A DNA stretch of 61,150 nucleotides. Source: Verrucomicrobiaceae bacterium. GTDB lineage: Bacteria; Verrucomicrobiota; Verrucomicrobiia; Verrucomicrobiales; DEV007. The notes under the pieces were generated by a model. The model saw only the letters and a program-made list of their open reading frames with translations. It was not told the DNA's origin and made no database searches. Position 1 is the stretch's first letter, and each line of letters begins with the position of its first letter. This document shows, one piece after another, positions 18,246 through 26,345 of this stretch. The translations under genes and the position numbers were made by a program. The stretch lies in the NCBI GenBank assembly GCA_004211885.1, contig SHBV01000013.1, forward strand, positions 1 to 61,150, written 5' to 3'.

Positions 18246-18974
18246 ATGGCCATTCTGACTCTTCATTTATCAATCTCAATACTTCTTAGCTGTCATTTTG
18301 AATCTTCACCAGTCGCTACTTTCTCTATCGTTGGTAGCGATCCAGATACCGGAGAATTGGGTGTAGCAGTGCAAAGTAAAATTGTAGCCGTTGGAGCTGT
18401 TGTACCATGGGCACGGGCCGAAATTGGAGCCATCGCCACTCAATCCTTTGCTAATGTAAATTATGGACAGAAGGGATTAGAACTATTAGAAAAAGGAAAA
18501 TCACCAAAAGAAGTTATTGCTTTATTGACAGAAAATGATCCAGCAAAAGCCTACCGTCAGGTCGGAGTCTTGGCTTCAAATGGTAATGCAACAAATTTCA
18601 CAGGTGAAAAATGCATGAATTGGGCAGGGGCCATCAGTGGAAAAAATTTCACTATCCAAGGTAATATTCTAGCTAATGAAAATGTCATATCCGAGATGGC
18701 TAAATCATTCATTCAAAGTAATGGGAAAGCACCACTCGCACAACGATTAATAAGTGCACTCAAGGCTGGTCAATTAGCCGGAGGTGATAAGCGAGGCCGT
18801 CAGTCAGCTTCGCTTTTAGTAGTAAAAAAGAATTGGGGATATGGAGGAAACAACGACAGATTTCGCGATCTACGTGTCGATGATCATCAGACTCCTATCG
18901 AAGAATTGCAAAGAGTCTATGACAAACATATTGAACTCTTCCCGAGGCCTAAAAAATATGAGCTTAAAAAATAA
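18246..18974 (+). CDS. DUF1028 family protein (Ntn-hydrolase-like fold), probably secreted
   Basis: A 242-residue protein whose N-terminus looks like a signal peptide (about residues 1-20). The mature start ATFSIVGSDPDTGELGVAVQSK matches the DUF1028 family, which has an Ntn-hydrolase-like fold starting at Thr or Ser after processing. Other family segments are VVPWARAEIGAIATQSFAN, YRQVGVLASNGNATNFTGEKC, and GDKRGRQSASLLVVKK with the LRVDDHQTPIEEL tail. The enzymatic activity of this family is not established to my knowledge. Its last 17 bases overlap the start of the following SDR gene, so the two are likely co-translated. Confidence 0.85.
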   Translation: MAILTLHLSISILLSCHFESSPVATFSIVGSDPDTGELGVAVQSKIVAVGAVVPWARAEIGAIATQSFANVNYGQKGLELLEKGKSPKEVIALLTENDPAKAYRQVGVLASNGNATNFTGEKCMNWAGAISGKNFTIQGNILANENVISEMAKSFIQSNGKAPLAQRLISALKAGQLAGGDKRGRQSASLLVVKKNWGYGGNNDRFRDLRVDDHQTPIEELQRVYDKHIELFPRPKKYELKK

Positions 18975-19680
18975 AACAGCATTAATTACGGGAGCATCGA
19001 GCGGAATCGGAACTGCCTGTGCCAAGGCATTAGCTGAACGAGGCTATTCAGTCATTGCAAGTGGTCGTAATAAACAGAAAATTCAAAGCGTTGCTGAATC
19101 AATTAATGGACATTTCATCGTTGCTGACCTCAATGATACTAAGCAAATCGAAAACCTTTTTAGTGAAGCAGGTGAACGAATTGATGTCCTAATAAATAGT
19201 GCTGGAATTGCCCCAAAAGCATCAATAATAAACGGAGAATTATCAGACTTCCGCGAGCTCTTAAACGTCAATGTTCTAGCCCTTACCCTCTGTTGCCAAT
19301 TCGCTCTAAAAAAATTTAACCCCGATAAAGGAGGACACATTATAAATTTATCTAGCATGTCTGGTCACAGAGTGCCTCCGAGCGGGGGTTTTTATGCAGC
19401 AACCAAATTTGCAGTCAAAGCAGTGACCGAAGCATTAAGGTTTGAACTTAAAGCTTCTAATAATAAAACACGCGTAGCAATGATCTCACCGGGTTTTGTA
19501 GATACTCCCTTACTAGATCTCTACTTTAAAGGGGATAAAGAAAAACTAAATCAACTGAAAAATGAAATTCATATGCTTGATCCGATTAATGTTGCCGATT
19601 CTGTAGCTCATATTATCGAAGCTCCTTCGCACGTCGAAATTGGAGATATTCAACTGCGTCCTACCGGACAAGCGATCTAA
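18958..19680 (+). CDS. Short-chain dehydrogenase/reductase
   Basis: A 240-residue classical SDR of the Rossmann type using NAD(P). The cofactor loop TGASSGIGTA is near residue 10, NSAGIAP (NNAG-type motif) near 80, and the active site combines Ser in NLSSMSGHR with YAATK about 13 residues later. The sequence resembles clan members acting on small hydroxy-acids such as serine/3-hydroxypropionate dehydrogenases (YdfG-like), but substrate cannot be read from the sequence. I chose the ATG at 18958, preceded by GAGG at good distance; the frame is open further upstream only because it runs inside the DUF1028 gene. It overlaps that gene by 17 bases. Confidence 0.88.
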   Translation: MSLKNKTALITGASSGIGTACAKALAERGYSVIASGRNKQKIQSVAESINGHFIVADLNDTKQIENLFSEAGERIDVLINSAGIAPKASIINGELSDFRELLNVNVLALTLCCQFALKKFNPDKGGHIINLSSMSGHRVPPSGGFYAATKFAVKAVTEALRFELKASNNKTRVAMISPGFVDTPLLDLYFKGDKEKLNQLKNEIHMLDPINVADSVAHIIEAPSHVEIGDIQLRPTGQAI

Positions 19681-19704
19681 TTTAATTTAAAAGCTTTATT
19701 ACAA

Positions 19705-22503
19705 TTGAACCCACACTTGATTATCCTAGGCATACTGGCATTTCATTATACTTTCATTGGAAAAGTAAACGCCTCAGAACAAGAAAAAAGCGAGCGTCTT
19801 TTTTCTTTGAAAGTCCGTAATATCCTCAGCAGTAAATGCTTCGCCTGTCATGGGGAGAATAGAAAAAAAATAAAGGGTGAACTCGATCTAACTTCCCGCG
19901 AAGGACTCATGAGAGGAGGGGAAAGCGGAATCTCTTCAATTCAATCTGGCAAACCAATGCAAAGTCCCTTGTATTTAGCTATTACCAGAGAACATGAAGA
20001 CGATTGGCCCGGAATGCCACCTAAGGAAAATGATAAGCTAAGTAAGGAACAAATTGAAGAGATCAAGGCATGGATTAAGACTGGCGCAAAATGGCCAGAC
20101 AAGGAGATTCAGAAAAAATACATAACTAAGGACAGAAAAGAATTAATCACAAAAGATGGTGTGCTCGTCAAAACTAGTGGTGGACTTTCAGAAGACTGGA
20201 CCTATCGCCGATACAAAAAAAATGATATTTGGGCATTTCAACAAATAGAAAAACAACGCATTCCAAAACAAGAAGATACACCAATAGACTTCTTTATTAG
20301 GCGTAAAATTAAAAGTAGTGGTTCTTTTAGTGCGCCTGAAGCGAATTTCCGTGTCCTAGTCAAACGCGCATATTACGACCTTACAGGACTACCCCCTTCA
20401 CCATATGAAATTTATCAATTCAGAATCTCATGGGAAAAAAACAAAGTCGAAGCTTGGGAAGACTTGATCGATAAATTACTGGAGAGCCCGCATTATGGAG
20501 AACATTGGGGCCAACACTGGCTGGACGTGACACGTTACTCTGACACTGGAGGATACTCTAATGACTATGAACGTTCTAATGCATGGCGTTACCGAGATTA
20601 TGTAGTGCGTTCATTTAATAACGATAAGGCTTACAATGAATTTATCATTGAGCAAATTGCAGGAGATGAATTATGGCAACAGCAAGCCAAAGAAAATCGT
20701 AATCCAGAATTACTTATTGCGACAAGCTTTCTTCGCATGGGTCCATGGGATCCAGCAATGGTCAAAGTTTCTGAAGCTCGTCAGATTTTCTTAGATGATG
20801 TGGTCAACTCGGTGGGGCAAACTTTTTTAAGTCTTACTATGCGCTGCGTTAAGTGCCACGATCATAAATTTGATCCTTTGCCAACCCGCGACTATTACCG
20901 GATGTATTCAGTGTTTGCCGGGACTCAGATGGCAGAAAGGCATACTCCCTTTATGCAGGAAGAAAACTTGGAAAGATTCTCCCAAGGAAAAAAACATGTC
21001 CAAAGAATGTTGAATTATGCAAAACAAAAAACAAGAGAACTGACTGAGAAACGTGAAGCCGCAGCAAGGAATTGGTTTATTAATAAGGGAACAGTTTACG
21101 TTCCTCATGACAAACGAAAAAACCTGCCTGATGACATGAAGCCTCCGCGACATGTTGGACTTAATTATATTGATCAAGGACGTTTAAAAGTTAGAGAACA
21201 AGATTCATGGATTTGGGGGCGAAGACTAGAACGGTATGAACCTCTATCTCAGAGCGTTTACAATGGTCAGGATCCTACGTTCCTAAATGCCAGAAAACTA
21301 AGGATCAAAAAAACTAATAATGATTGGATCCCTAATAGCAGAATTTATATGGGAGGATCACTTCTGGCACCTGGGGAAAAAGTAAGGCCCGGTGTATTGA
21401 GTGCTACTGGCGTGCCAGTCTCAGATGGTAATGATAATCCTTATCTAATTAAAAATGAGCTGCAAGGTCGCCGGTTAGCCTTTGCTAAATGGATTGCAAA
21501 TCCAAAGAACCCACTCACAAGCAGATCCATTGTGAACCGCGTCTGGCAACATCATTTTGGTAAACCAATCGCAGGGAACCCTAACAATTTCGGCGCCAAA
21601 GGCCTCAAACCAACTCATCCAGATCTATTGGACTGGCTAGCCAAAGATTTTGTTGAACATGGATGGAAATTCAAGCGGTTACACAAAATGATCATGCTTT
21701 CTAAAACATACATGCAATCTAGTTCACACCCTCAATTCAAAGAACTGCAAACGAAGGACCCGGAAAATAATTTATTTGCTTATCATTTACCACGTCGACT
21801 CACAGCAGATCAGATCAGAGACAGCCTTTTGAAGATTACAGGAGAACTCAACCCTTTAATTGGAGGGCTACCAATGATGTCAGAAATTAATATAGAAGTG
21901 GCACTAGAACCCAGAATGATCCAGTTCTCTATTGCTCCGGCACATCAACCATCGAGAACGCCAAAAGAACGTAATCGAAGAACTCTTTACGCTTACCGGG
22001 TCCGCGGGCAGGCTGATCCTTTTCTAGAAATTTTTAACCAACCTAACCCTAACGATTCATGTGAAGCAAGAGTCAGTCAATCAGTCACCCCGCAAGTATT
22101 CTCTCTCATGAACAGCGATACCATCAGTGACAGATCAATTGCTTTGGCTCTTCGTGTTGAAAAAGAAATGAATACGGTTCCTCTTCAAGTGAAACGTGCC
22201 GTTCAATTAACATTTGGTCGCGTACCAGAAAAAAAAGAACGCGAAAGACTCGAAAAATATGTCCTCAAGATGCGCGAATATCACAGAAAACATGAACCAG
22301 AAAAAATTAACTACCCAACTAAAATTACCCGCTCATTAGTCGAAGAATTGAGCGGAAAACCTTTTGAATATGAAGAAATTCTGCCAAATTATGAAAGCTA
22401 CACACCTGACAAAAAACCATCTGATGTTAGTGCCAATACCAGAGCACTAGCGGATCTTTGCTTATTATTATTTAATACCAACGAATTCATTTATATCTAT
22501 TAA
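19705..22503 (+). CDS. PSD1-type protein: cytochrome c, DUF1549 and DUF1553 domains
   Basis: A 932-residue exported protein. A signal peptide (about 1-24) precedes a PSCyt1 haem domain with CFACH at 45-49. DUF1549 follows at about 190-400, with DLTGLPPSPYEI, HYGEHWGQHWLDVTRYSDT and a second haem-like CVKCH near residue 381. DUF1553 runs at about 585-860, with LAFAKWIANPKNPLTSRSIV, NRVWQHHFG and PRRLTADQIRDSLL. These proteins are abundant in Planctomycetes and Verrucomicrobia, nearly always next to a DUF1501 gene as here, and are presumed to act in periplasmic or surface oxidation of complex substrates; the reaction is not established. The frame opens with TTG at 19705 and I saw no ATG that keeps the signal peptide, so the exact start is uncertain. 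Confidence 0.92.
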   Translation: MNPHLIILGILAFHYTFIGKVNASEQEKSERLFSLKVRNILSSKCFACHGENRKKIKGELDLTSREGLMRGGESGISSIQSGKPMQSPLYLAITREHEDDWPGMPPKENDKLSKEQIEEIKAWIKTGAKWPDKEIQKKYITKDRKELITKDGVLVKTSGGLSEDWTYRRYKKNDIWAFQQIEKQRIPKQEDTPIDFFIRRKIKSSGSFSAPEANFRVLVKRAYYDLTGLPPSPYEIYQFRISWEKNKVEAWEDLIDKLLESPHYGEHWGQHWLDVTRYSDTGGYSNDYERSNAWRYRDYVVRSFNNDKAYNEFIIEQIAGDELWQQQAKENRNPELLIATSFLRMGPWDPAMVKVSEARQIFLDDVVNSVGQTFLSLTMRCVKCHDHKFDPLPTRDYYRMYSVFAGTQMAERHTPFMQEENLERFSQGKKHVQRMLNYAKQKTRELTEKREAAARNWFINKGTVYVPHDKRKNLPDDMKPPRHVGLNYIDQGRLKVREQDSWIWGRRLERYEPLSQSVYNGQDPTFLNARKLRIKKTNNDWIPNSRIYMGGSLLAPGEKVRPGVLSATGVPVSDGNDNPYLIKNELQGRRLAFAKWIANPKNPLTSRSIVNRVWQHHFGKPIAGNPNNFGAKGLKPTHPDLLDWLAKDFVEHGWKFKRLHKMIMLSKTYMQSSSHPQFKELQTKDPENNLFAYHLPRRLTADQIRDSLLKITGELNPLIGGLPMMSEINIEVALEPRMIQFSIAPAHQPSRTPKERNRRTLYAYRVRGQADPFLEIFNQPNPNDSCEARVSQSVTPQVFSLMNSDTISDRSIALALRVEKEMNTVPLQVKRAVQLTFGRVPEKKERERLEKYVLKMREYHRKHEPEKINYPTKITRSLVEELSGKPFEYEEILPNYESYTPDKKPSDVSANTRALADLCLLLFNTNEFIYIY

Positions 22504-22529
22504 TACTAGTAAATTTTTTCCTATCCAAA

Positions 22530-23912
22530 ATGCACTACCTGAATCGTCGTGAACACCTCTTCGGGCTAGGATCTTCAATTGGAGCTCTGGCAATGACTGA
22601 TCTTTTAGCAAAAGACTCAGCAGGTCCACTGTCACCTAAAAAGCCAATGCACGATGCAAAGGCAAAGGCAGTTATCATGTTATTCATGGAAGGAGGCCCG
22701 AGTCAGGTAGATACCTTTGATCCTAAACCACAACTTAACGGCTTGCATAAAATGGAATCAAAAAGCAAATCAGGCCTCGCAACGGGATATCGTTTTTATG
22801 TCGGTAGTCCTTTTGGATCAAGAAAAGTTGGAAAATCTGGTCTGGACATGAGTGATCAATGGGTGCACTTAGCGGACCCTGAAATAGCTGATGAACTATG
22901 TAATTATCGAGGATGTCAGGCAGAATCTCTGAACCATCCTGAGGCCCTCTTTCATATGAATACTGGGAGCCGGTTAGGTGGTGATCCGGCCATTGGCTCT
23001 TGGGTCAACTACGGTCTAGGTTCAATGAATCAAAACTTACCGGGTTATGTAGTCATGAGTGAACTTGCACTTCCTCAAGGCGGAGCGAGGAACTGGAGCA
23101 ATGGCTTTCTTCCTGCTCATTATCAAGGCACGCGGCTACGCCCCAAAGGATCCCCCATTCTTGACCTTCAATCTCCCCCTCACAAAACTAGGCAACACCA
23201 AAGACAATCCTTGGACGAATTAGCTTTCATGAATCGTCGTCATGCTGAAAAACATCCAAATCATAACGACCTTGATGCTCGTATTGAAAGTTATGAACTG
23301 GCTTACAGAATGCAAATGGAGGTACCGGGCGTAATTGATCTAAAAGATGAACCAGAATCCATTCGTGAAGAATATGGAATGAATGATCATCACACTGCCT
23401 CATTTGGTCGCCAGTGCTTAATGGCACGAAGACTCGTAGAAAAAGGCGTGAGATTTATCCAAATTTTTTCAGGAGGATGGGACAGCCATGACTATCTGGA
23501 ACGAGGGCACAGTTCTCGAATAAGAAGTGTCGACAAGCCGATGGCCACTCTAATTAAGGATTTGAAAAGAAGAGGCATGCTTGACTCCACTCTAGTCGTT
23601 TGGACTGGTGAGTTTGGACGGACGCCTGATAATAATAGGCGAGGCGGCGTCTATGCCTTGGGACGGGGCCATAACATTGATGCGATGACAATGATGCTCG
23701 CAGGAGGAGGGATCAAAAAAGGGACCATTGTTGGAGCTACTGATGAAATAGGAGCTAAAGCTTCGGAAGTAATTCATCCAATTCGTGATCTACACGTTAC
23801 AATTCTGCATTTACTCGGGCTTAATGATAATAAGTTGACCTATTTCCATGGAGGACGCCACAAACAGCTCTCACAGTTTGGCGGACAAGTCATTCATGAA
23901 CTTATCGCTTGA
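22530..23912 (+). CDS. DUF1501 family exported protein (alkaline-phosphatase-superfamily fold)
   Basis: A 460-residue protein with an N-terminal Tat-like signal (NRREHLFGLGSSIGALAMTDLLA; the twin Arg is present) and the family segments AVIMLFMEGGPSQVDTFDPKP, GARNWSNGFLPAHYQGT, RRLVEKGVRFIQIFSGGWDSHD and TLVVWTGEFGRTP followed by GRGHN. These positions resemble the metal-binding Asp/His sites of sulfatase/alkaline phosphatase relatives. It starts 26 bases after the PSD1 gene, the standard two-gene arrangement, and is probably co-transcribed and exported folded with its partner. Natural substrate unknown. Its last 17 bases overlap the next small frame. Confidence 0.92.
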   Translation: MHYLNRREHLFGLGSSIGALAMTDLLAKDSAGPLSPKKPMHDAKAKAVIMLFMEGGPSQVDTFDPKPQLNGLHKMESKSKSGLATGYRFYVGSPFGSRKVGKSGLDMSDQWVHLADPEIADELCNYRGCQAESLNHPEALFHMNTGSRLGGDPAIGSWVNYGLGSMNQNLPGYVVMSELALPQGGARNWSNGFLPAHYQGTRLRPKGSPILDLQSPPHKTRQHQRQSLDELAFMNRRHAEKHPNHNDLDARIESYELAYRMQMEVPGVIDLKDEPESIREEYGMNDHHTASFGRQCLMARRLVEKGVRFIQIFSGGWDSHDYLERGHSSRIRSVDKPMATLIKDLKRRGMLDSTLVVWTGEFGRTPDNNRRGGVYALGRGHNIDAMTMMLAGGGIKKGTIVGATDEIGAKASEVIHPIRDLHVTILHLLGLNDNKLTYFHGGRHKQLSQFGGQVIHELIA

Positions 23913-24078
23913 GAACGCATTGATAATCAGTAAGAAGGTGAGCTCTAGTCAATCTGCTGTTGAGTTCCGTCGGATTCTCCAGAAATACTGCGAAGAGCCC
24001 AAGCCAATGAAGGGAGTGTTAATTGAGTATTTAAATGAAAGAGGTCAAGAAGACCGTCTGATTGAGTTTGCAGAGTAG
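23896..24078 (+). CDS. Small ORF of 60 residues, 5' half of an amber-split gene
   Basis: It starts with ATG at 23896 inside the DUF1501 stop region and ends with TAG at 24076-24078. The product begins MNLSLENALIISKKV and contains EFRRILQKYCEEP, ending RLIEFAE, a helical segment without a recognised domain on its own. The next 116 sense codons continue in the same frame to 24426, so this is probably the N-terminal half of one protein of about 175 residues rather than a free-standing gene. Base composition (richer in G and C than the neighbouring DUF1501 gene) hints at a different origin. Confidence 0.45.
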   Translation: MNLSLENALIISKKVSSSQSAVEFRRILQKYCEEPKPMKGVLIEYLNERGQEDRLIEFAE

Positions 24079-24426
24079 CATTTTATTTTAAATGATGTAT
24101 ATGTTGGCAGCGGAGTTGAACTGTTTGGTGAATTTGGCTTAGTGGCCAGTTTACAGGACGAGGAAGAAGGCGGGCTGTTGTTTGGGCTTGGCTATCTCGA
24201 AGTAGGCCATTGCCCTAACGGAGATTACGTTATCGCAGACGTGGGTAGCGAATTCGGAGTAGTAAGATACATTTGCCACGAAGAGTGTGCTGCTGATAAC
24301 GATTTTGAAGGGTTTTCTGAATATTCTAAGGTTGTCGCCACTTCACTTGGTGAATTTGTTTTTGGATTAGATCAGGGAGCGATTGGTTCCGACTACTTCG
24401 ATGAGCCATCACTTAAACCTTGGTAA
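24079..24426 (+). pseudogene. 3' half of the amber-split gene, SUKH/SMI1-KNR4-like
   Basis: Directly after the TAG at 24076 the same frame continues HFILNDVYVGSGVELFGEFG and then the stretch LFGLGYLEVGHCPNGDYVIADV, GVVRYICHEE and EYSKVVATSLGEFVFGLDQ. The pattern of a NGDxxxID/ADV strand, a V..H strand and a final helix is reminiscent of the SUKH (SMI1/KNR4) fold, found in contact-dependent toxin immunity proteins and other roles. No ATG lies in frame before the conserved region and the GTG at 24142 has no clear ribosome-binding site, so independent translation looks weak. Annotated as the second half of a disrupted or read-through gene. Family call is tentative. Confidence 0.5.
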
Positions 24427-24568
24427 CTAGAACGGCTCTAACTACAATGCAAAATGCGAAATTAACACTGTTTAGTGTCTAATGAATCATGGGTAAATGT
24501 CTGGGGATCCCTAAGCCATAACCCATGTACTCCGAACGCCTTTTGCGTACCTTTCAATCGGGCTTTAG

Positions 24569-26197
24569 TTACTTATCCAAAGCAAATCGGTAAAACTTTT
24601 TGCCATCTTTCAGTTGAATGGTTTTGGTAATTATATCGCCAGTATTTTGCCAGGTCTTCAGGTCATTACTTTCCTCAATATTAAAAGAAATTGTGGCCGT
24701 TCCGTTATCAGCATTAATTATTACAGATCCATTTCTAGCATCCTGCAACTGTTCAATAGTTGGTCGAGAAGAGAGTTGTGCGATTTGTGACTGCAACTGA
24801 GTTATTTGCGATTCTAAGTTAGCAATTATCTCGGGTGATCTTCTGTCCTCGTTATCGCCTACTCCATCATTATCACAATCAGCAACCTCACTAGGATCGC
24901 GCGGGAATACATCAGCATTGTCACCGACACCATCCTTATCACTATCGGCGGTTTCACTTGGATCATCGGGAAAAGCGTCTTCATCATCATTGACTCCGTC
25001 CCCGTCACTATCTTTAGCGCCTCCGCCCAAAGTTTCATACCAAGCAATTTTGTTATCACGAGGTGAAGCTGAGACTACATCTAGGTCTCCATCTCCATCC
25101 ATATCGATGGTAGCCACAAGATTGACCCCAAACGCACTGTTGGTAATGAACACTGGAAAGGCAAAAGTGCCAAATCCTAGATTTTCATGTAAGCAAACTG
25201 AATTGCTAATCTCAGAAGTTGAAAAAACATCCAGATCTCCATCTCCATCAAAGTCAACAACGTCAAGGCCGCGCGGACCCAGGGCATCACTGCCATCCGG
25301 CCCTCCGCCAGTTGATCTTGCGGGATAAGTATGGATCAGTTTTTGTGAACCAAAACGTCCATTGCCTGTACCATTGTACCACGCAACTTTCCCATCAAGC
25401 ACTGAGACTGAAATCAGGTCAAGGCGGCCGTCACCATTAATATCTCCTGTGCGAACGTTACGTGGCCCTCGAGTTTGAGACGAGGAAGTGAGTCGAACGA
25501 CAGACACTGCGCCGCCATTAGGATAATAAGAAATCTGATTACTAAGATAGTTGGCAGAAATAACATCCTGATCCCCATCACCATCAATATCAGCCAGATG
25601 AATATTGCGAGGTTCATCACCTGTACTTGTGCCAGTCTTGGCAGCAATCAAGCCGCCCCAATTAAACATGTTACCAGAATTTAAATAAATTCCAATTTGA
25701 TCAAAACTCCCACCCAGACCAAAGATGATGTCCGGCCTGTTATCTTTATTAACATCACCCAAATGAATGTCCCAAAGGTAAGGGGCATTGGCATTATCGA
25801 ATGTCCGCGTAAACCGAAGGTTGCCGTTATTTCGATAAACACGAACGCCTCCAGAACGAGTTCCCGAACTACCTAGGACCACGTCCAAATCACCATCATT
25901 ATCCAAATCAGAGGCAACAATATTACTGACAAGTACCGTCGGCCCGCCAGTAAATGGGCTCAACTCTGTAAATCTTCCGTTTCCATTGTTTCGATAGAGA
26001 ACTGCTGCGCCCCCACCGAAAAAATTACCCGGCTTAGCAGCGAGAAAATCAATGTCACCATCACCATCCATGTCTGCTGGGAAAGCATCAATGACATCAG
26101 TAGCACTTGAGGTAACAATTTGTTGCGGACCGAACTCGGCTGCAAAGATAGAGATTGTTGATAAACAAAGGACACAAATTAAAAGTAAGATTTTCAT
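24569..26197 (-). CDS. Secreted FG-GAP/VCBS beta-propeller with TSP3 repeats and C-terminal module
   Basis: A 542-residue exported protein. A signal peptide (about 1-19, ending IFAAE) is followed by seven or so FG-GAP repeats of the form DMDGDGDIDFLAA / DLDNDGDLDVVLGS / DINGDGRLDLISVS, each with a calcium-binding DxDGDGxxD loop. Near residues 395-455 come three thrombospondin-type-3-like calcium repeats (DSDGDGVNDDEDAFPDDP and relatives). Then there is a short heptad coiled coil (NLESQITQLQSQIAQL) and a C-terminal beta module containing EESNDLKTWQNTG and ending KKFYRFALDK. Likely cell-surface or secreted, calcium-stabilised, with a binding role. The C-terminal module resembles the end of the giant protein at 40940. 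Confidence 0.88.
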   Translation of the reverse strand: MKILLLICVLCLSTISIFAAEFGPQQIVTSSATDVIDAFPADMDGDGDIDFLAAKPGNFFGGGAAVLYRNNGNGRFTELSPFTGGPTVLVSNIVASDLDNDGDLDVVLGSSGTRSGGVRVYRNNGNLRFTRTFDNANAPYLWDIHLGDVNKDNRPDIIFGLGGSFDQIGIYLNSGNMFNWGGLIAAKTGTSTGDEPRNIHLADIDGDGDQDVISANYLSNQISYYPNGGAVSVVRLTSSSQTRGPRNVRTGDINGDGRLDLISVSVLDGKVAWYNGTGNGRFGSQKLIHTYPARSTGGGPDGSDALGPRGLDVVDFDGDGDLDVFSTSEISNSVCLHENLGFGTFAFPVFITNSAFGVNLVATIDMDGDGDLDVVSASPRDNKIAWYETLGGGAKDSDGDGVNDDEDAFPDDPSETADSDKDGVGDNADVFPRDPSEVADCDNDGVGDNEDRRSPEIIANLESQITQLQSQIAQLSSRPTIEQLQDARNGSVIINADNGTATISFNIEESNDLKTWQNTGDIITKTIQLKDGKKFYRFALDK

Positions 26198-26345
26198 GAA
26201 GCTGAGCTTTATTTTCGATTTGCAACAAGTTCAAGATCTTTTCTAATAAAAATGACCCATAAAGGTATTATGAGCATTAACTAACAGAGAATAAAAATCG
26301 ATTAGCAAGAATCCTGAAAGCAGATATTCCAAATTCTAACCGAAT

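Noticed and set aside
18841..18957. Extended start for the SDR gene
   Set aside because: The extra 39 codons lie entirely within the DUF1028 gene in another frame, and the conserved SDR start with a good GAGG site is at 18958.
24427..24568. Attachment site or mobile-element end next to the amber-split gene
   Set aside because: No direct repeat of flanking sequence, no integrase and only a 5-bp hairpin (ACACT/AGTGT) was seen.
24918..25440. Open frames on the plus strand inside the FG-GAP gene
   Set aside because: They arise from the Asp-rich repeats (GAT/GAC codons read on the other strand) and have low-complexity Ser/Pro products.
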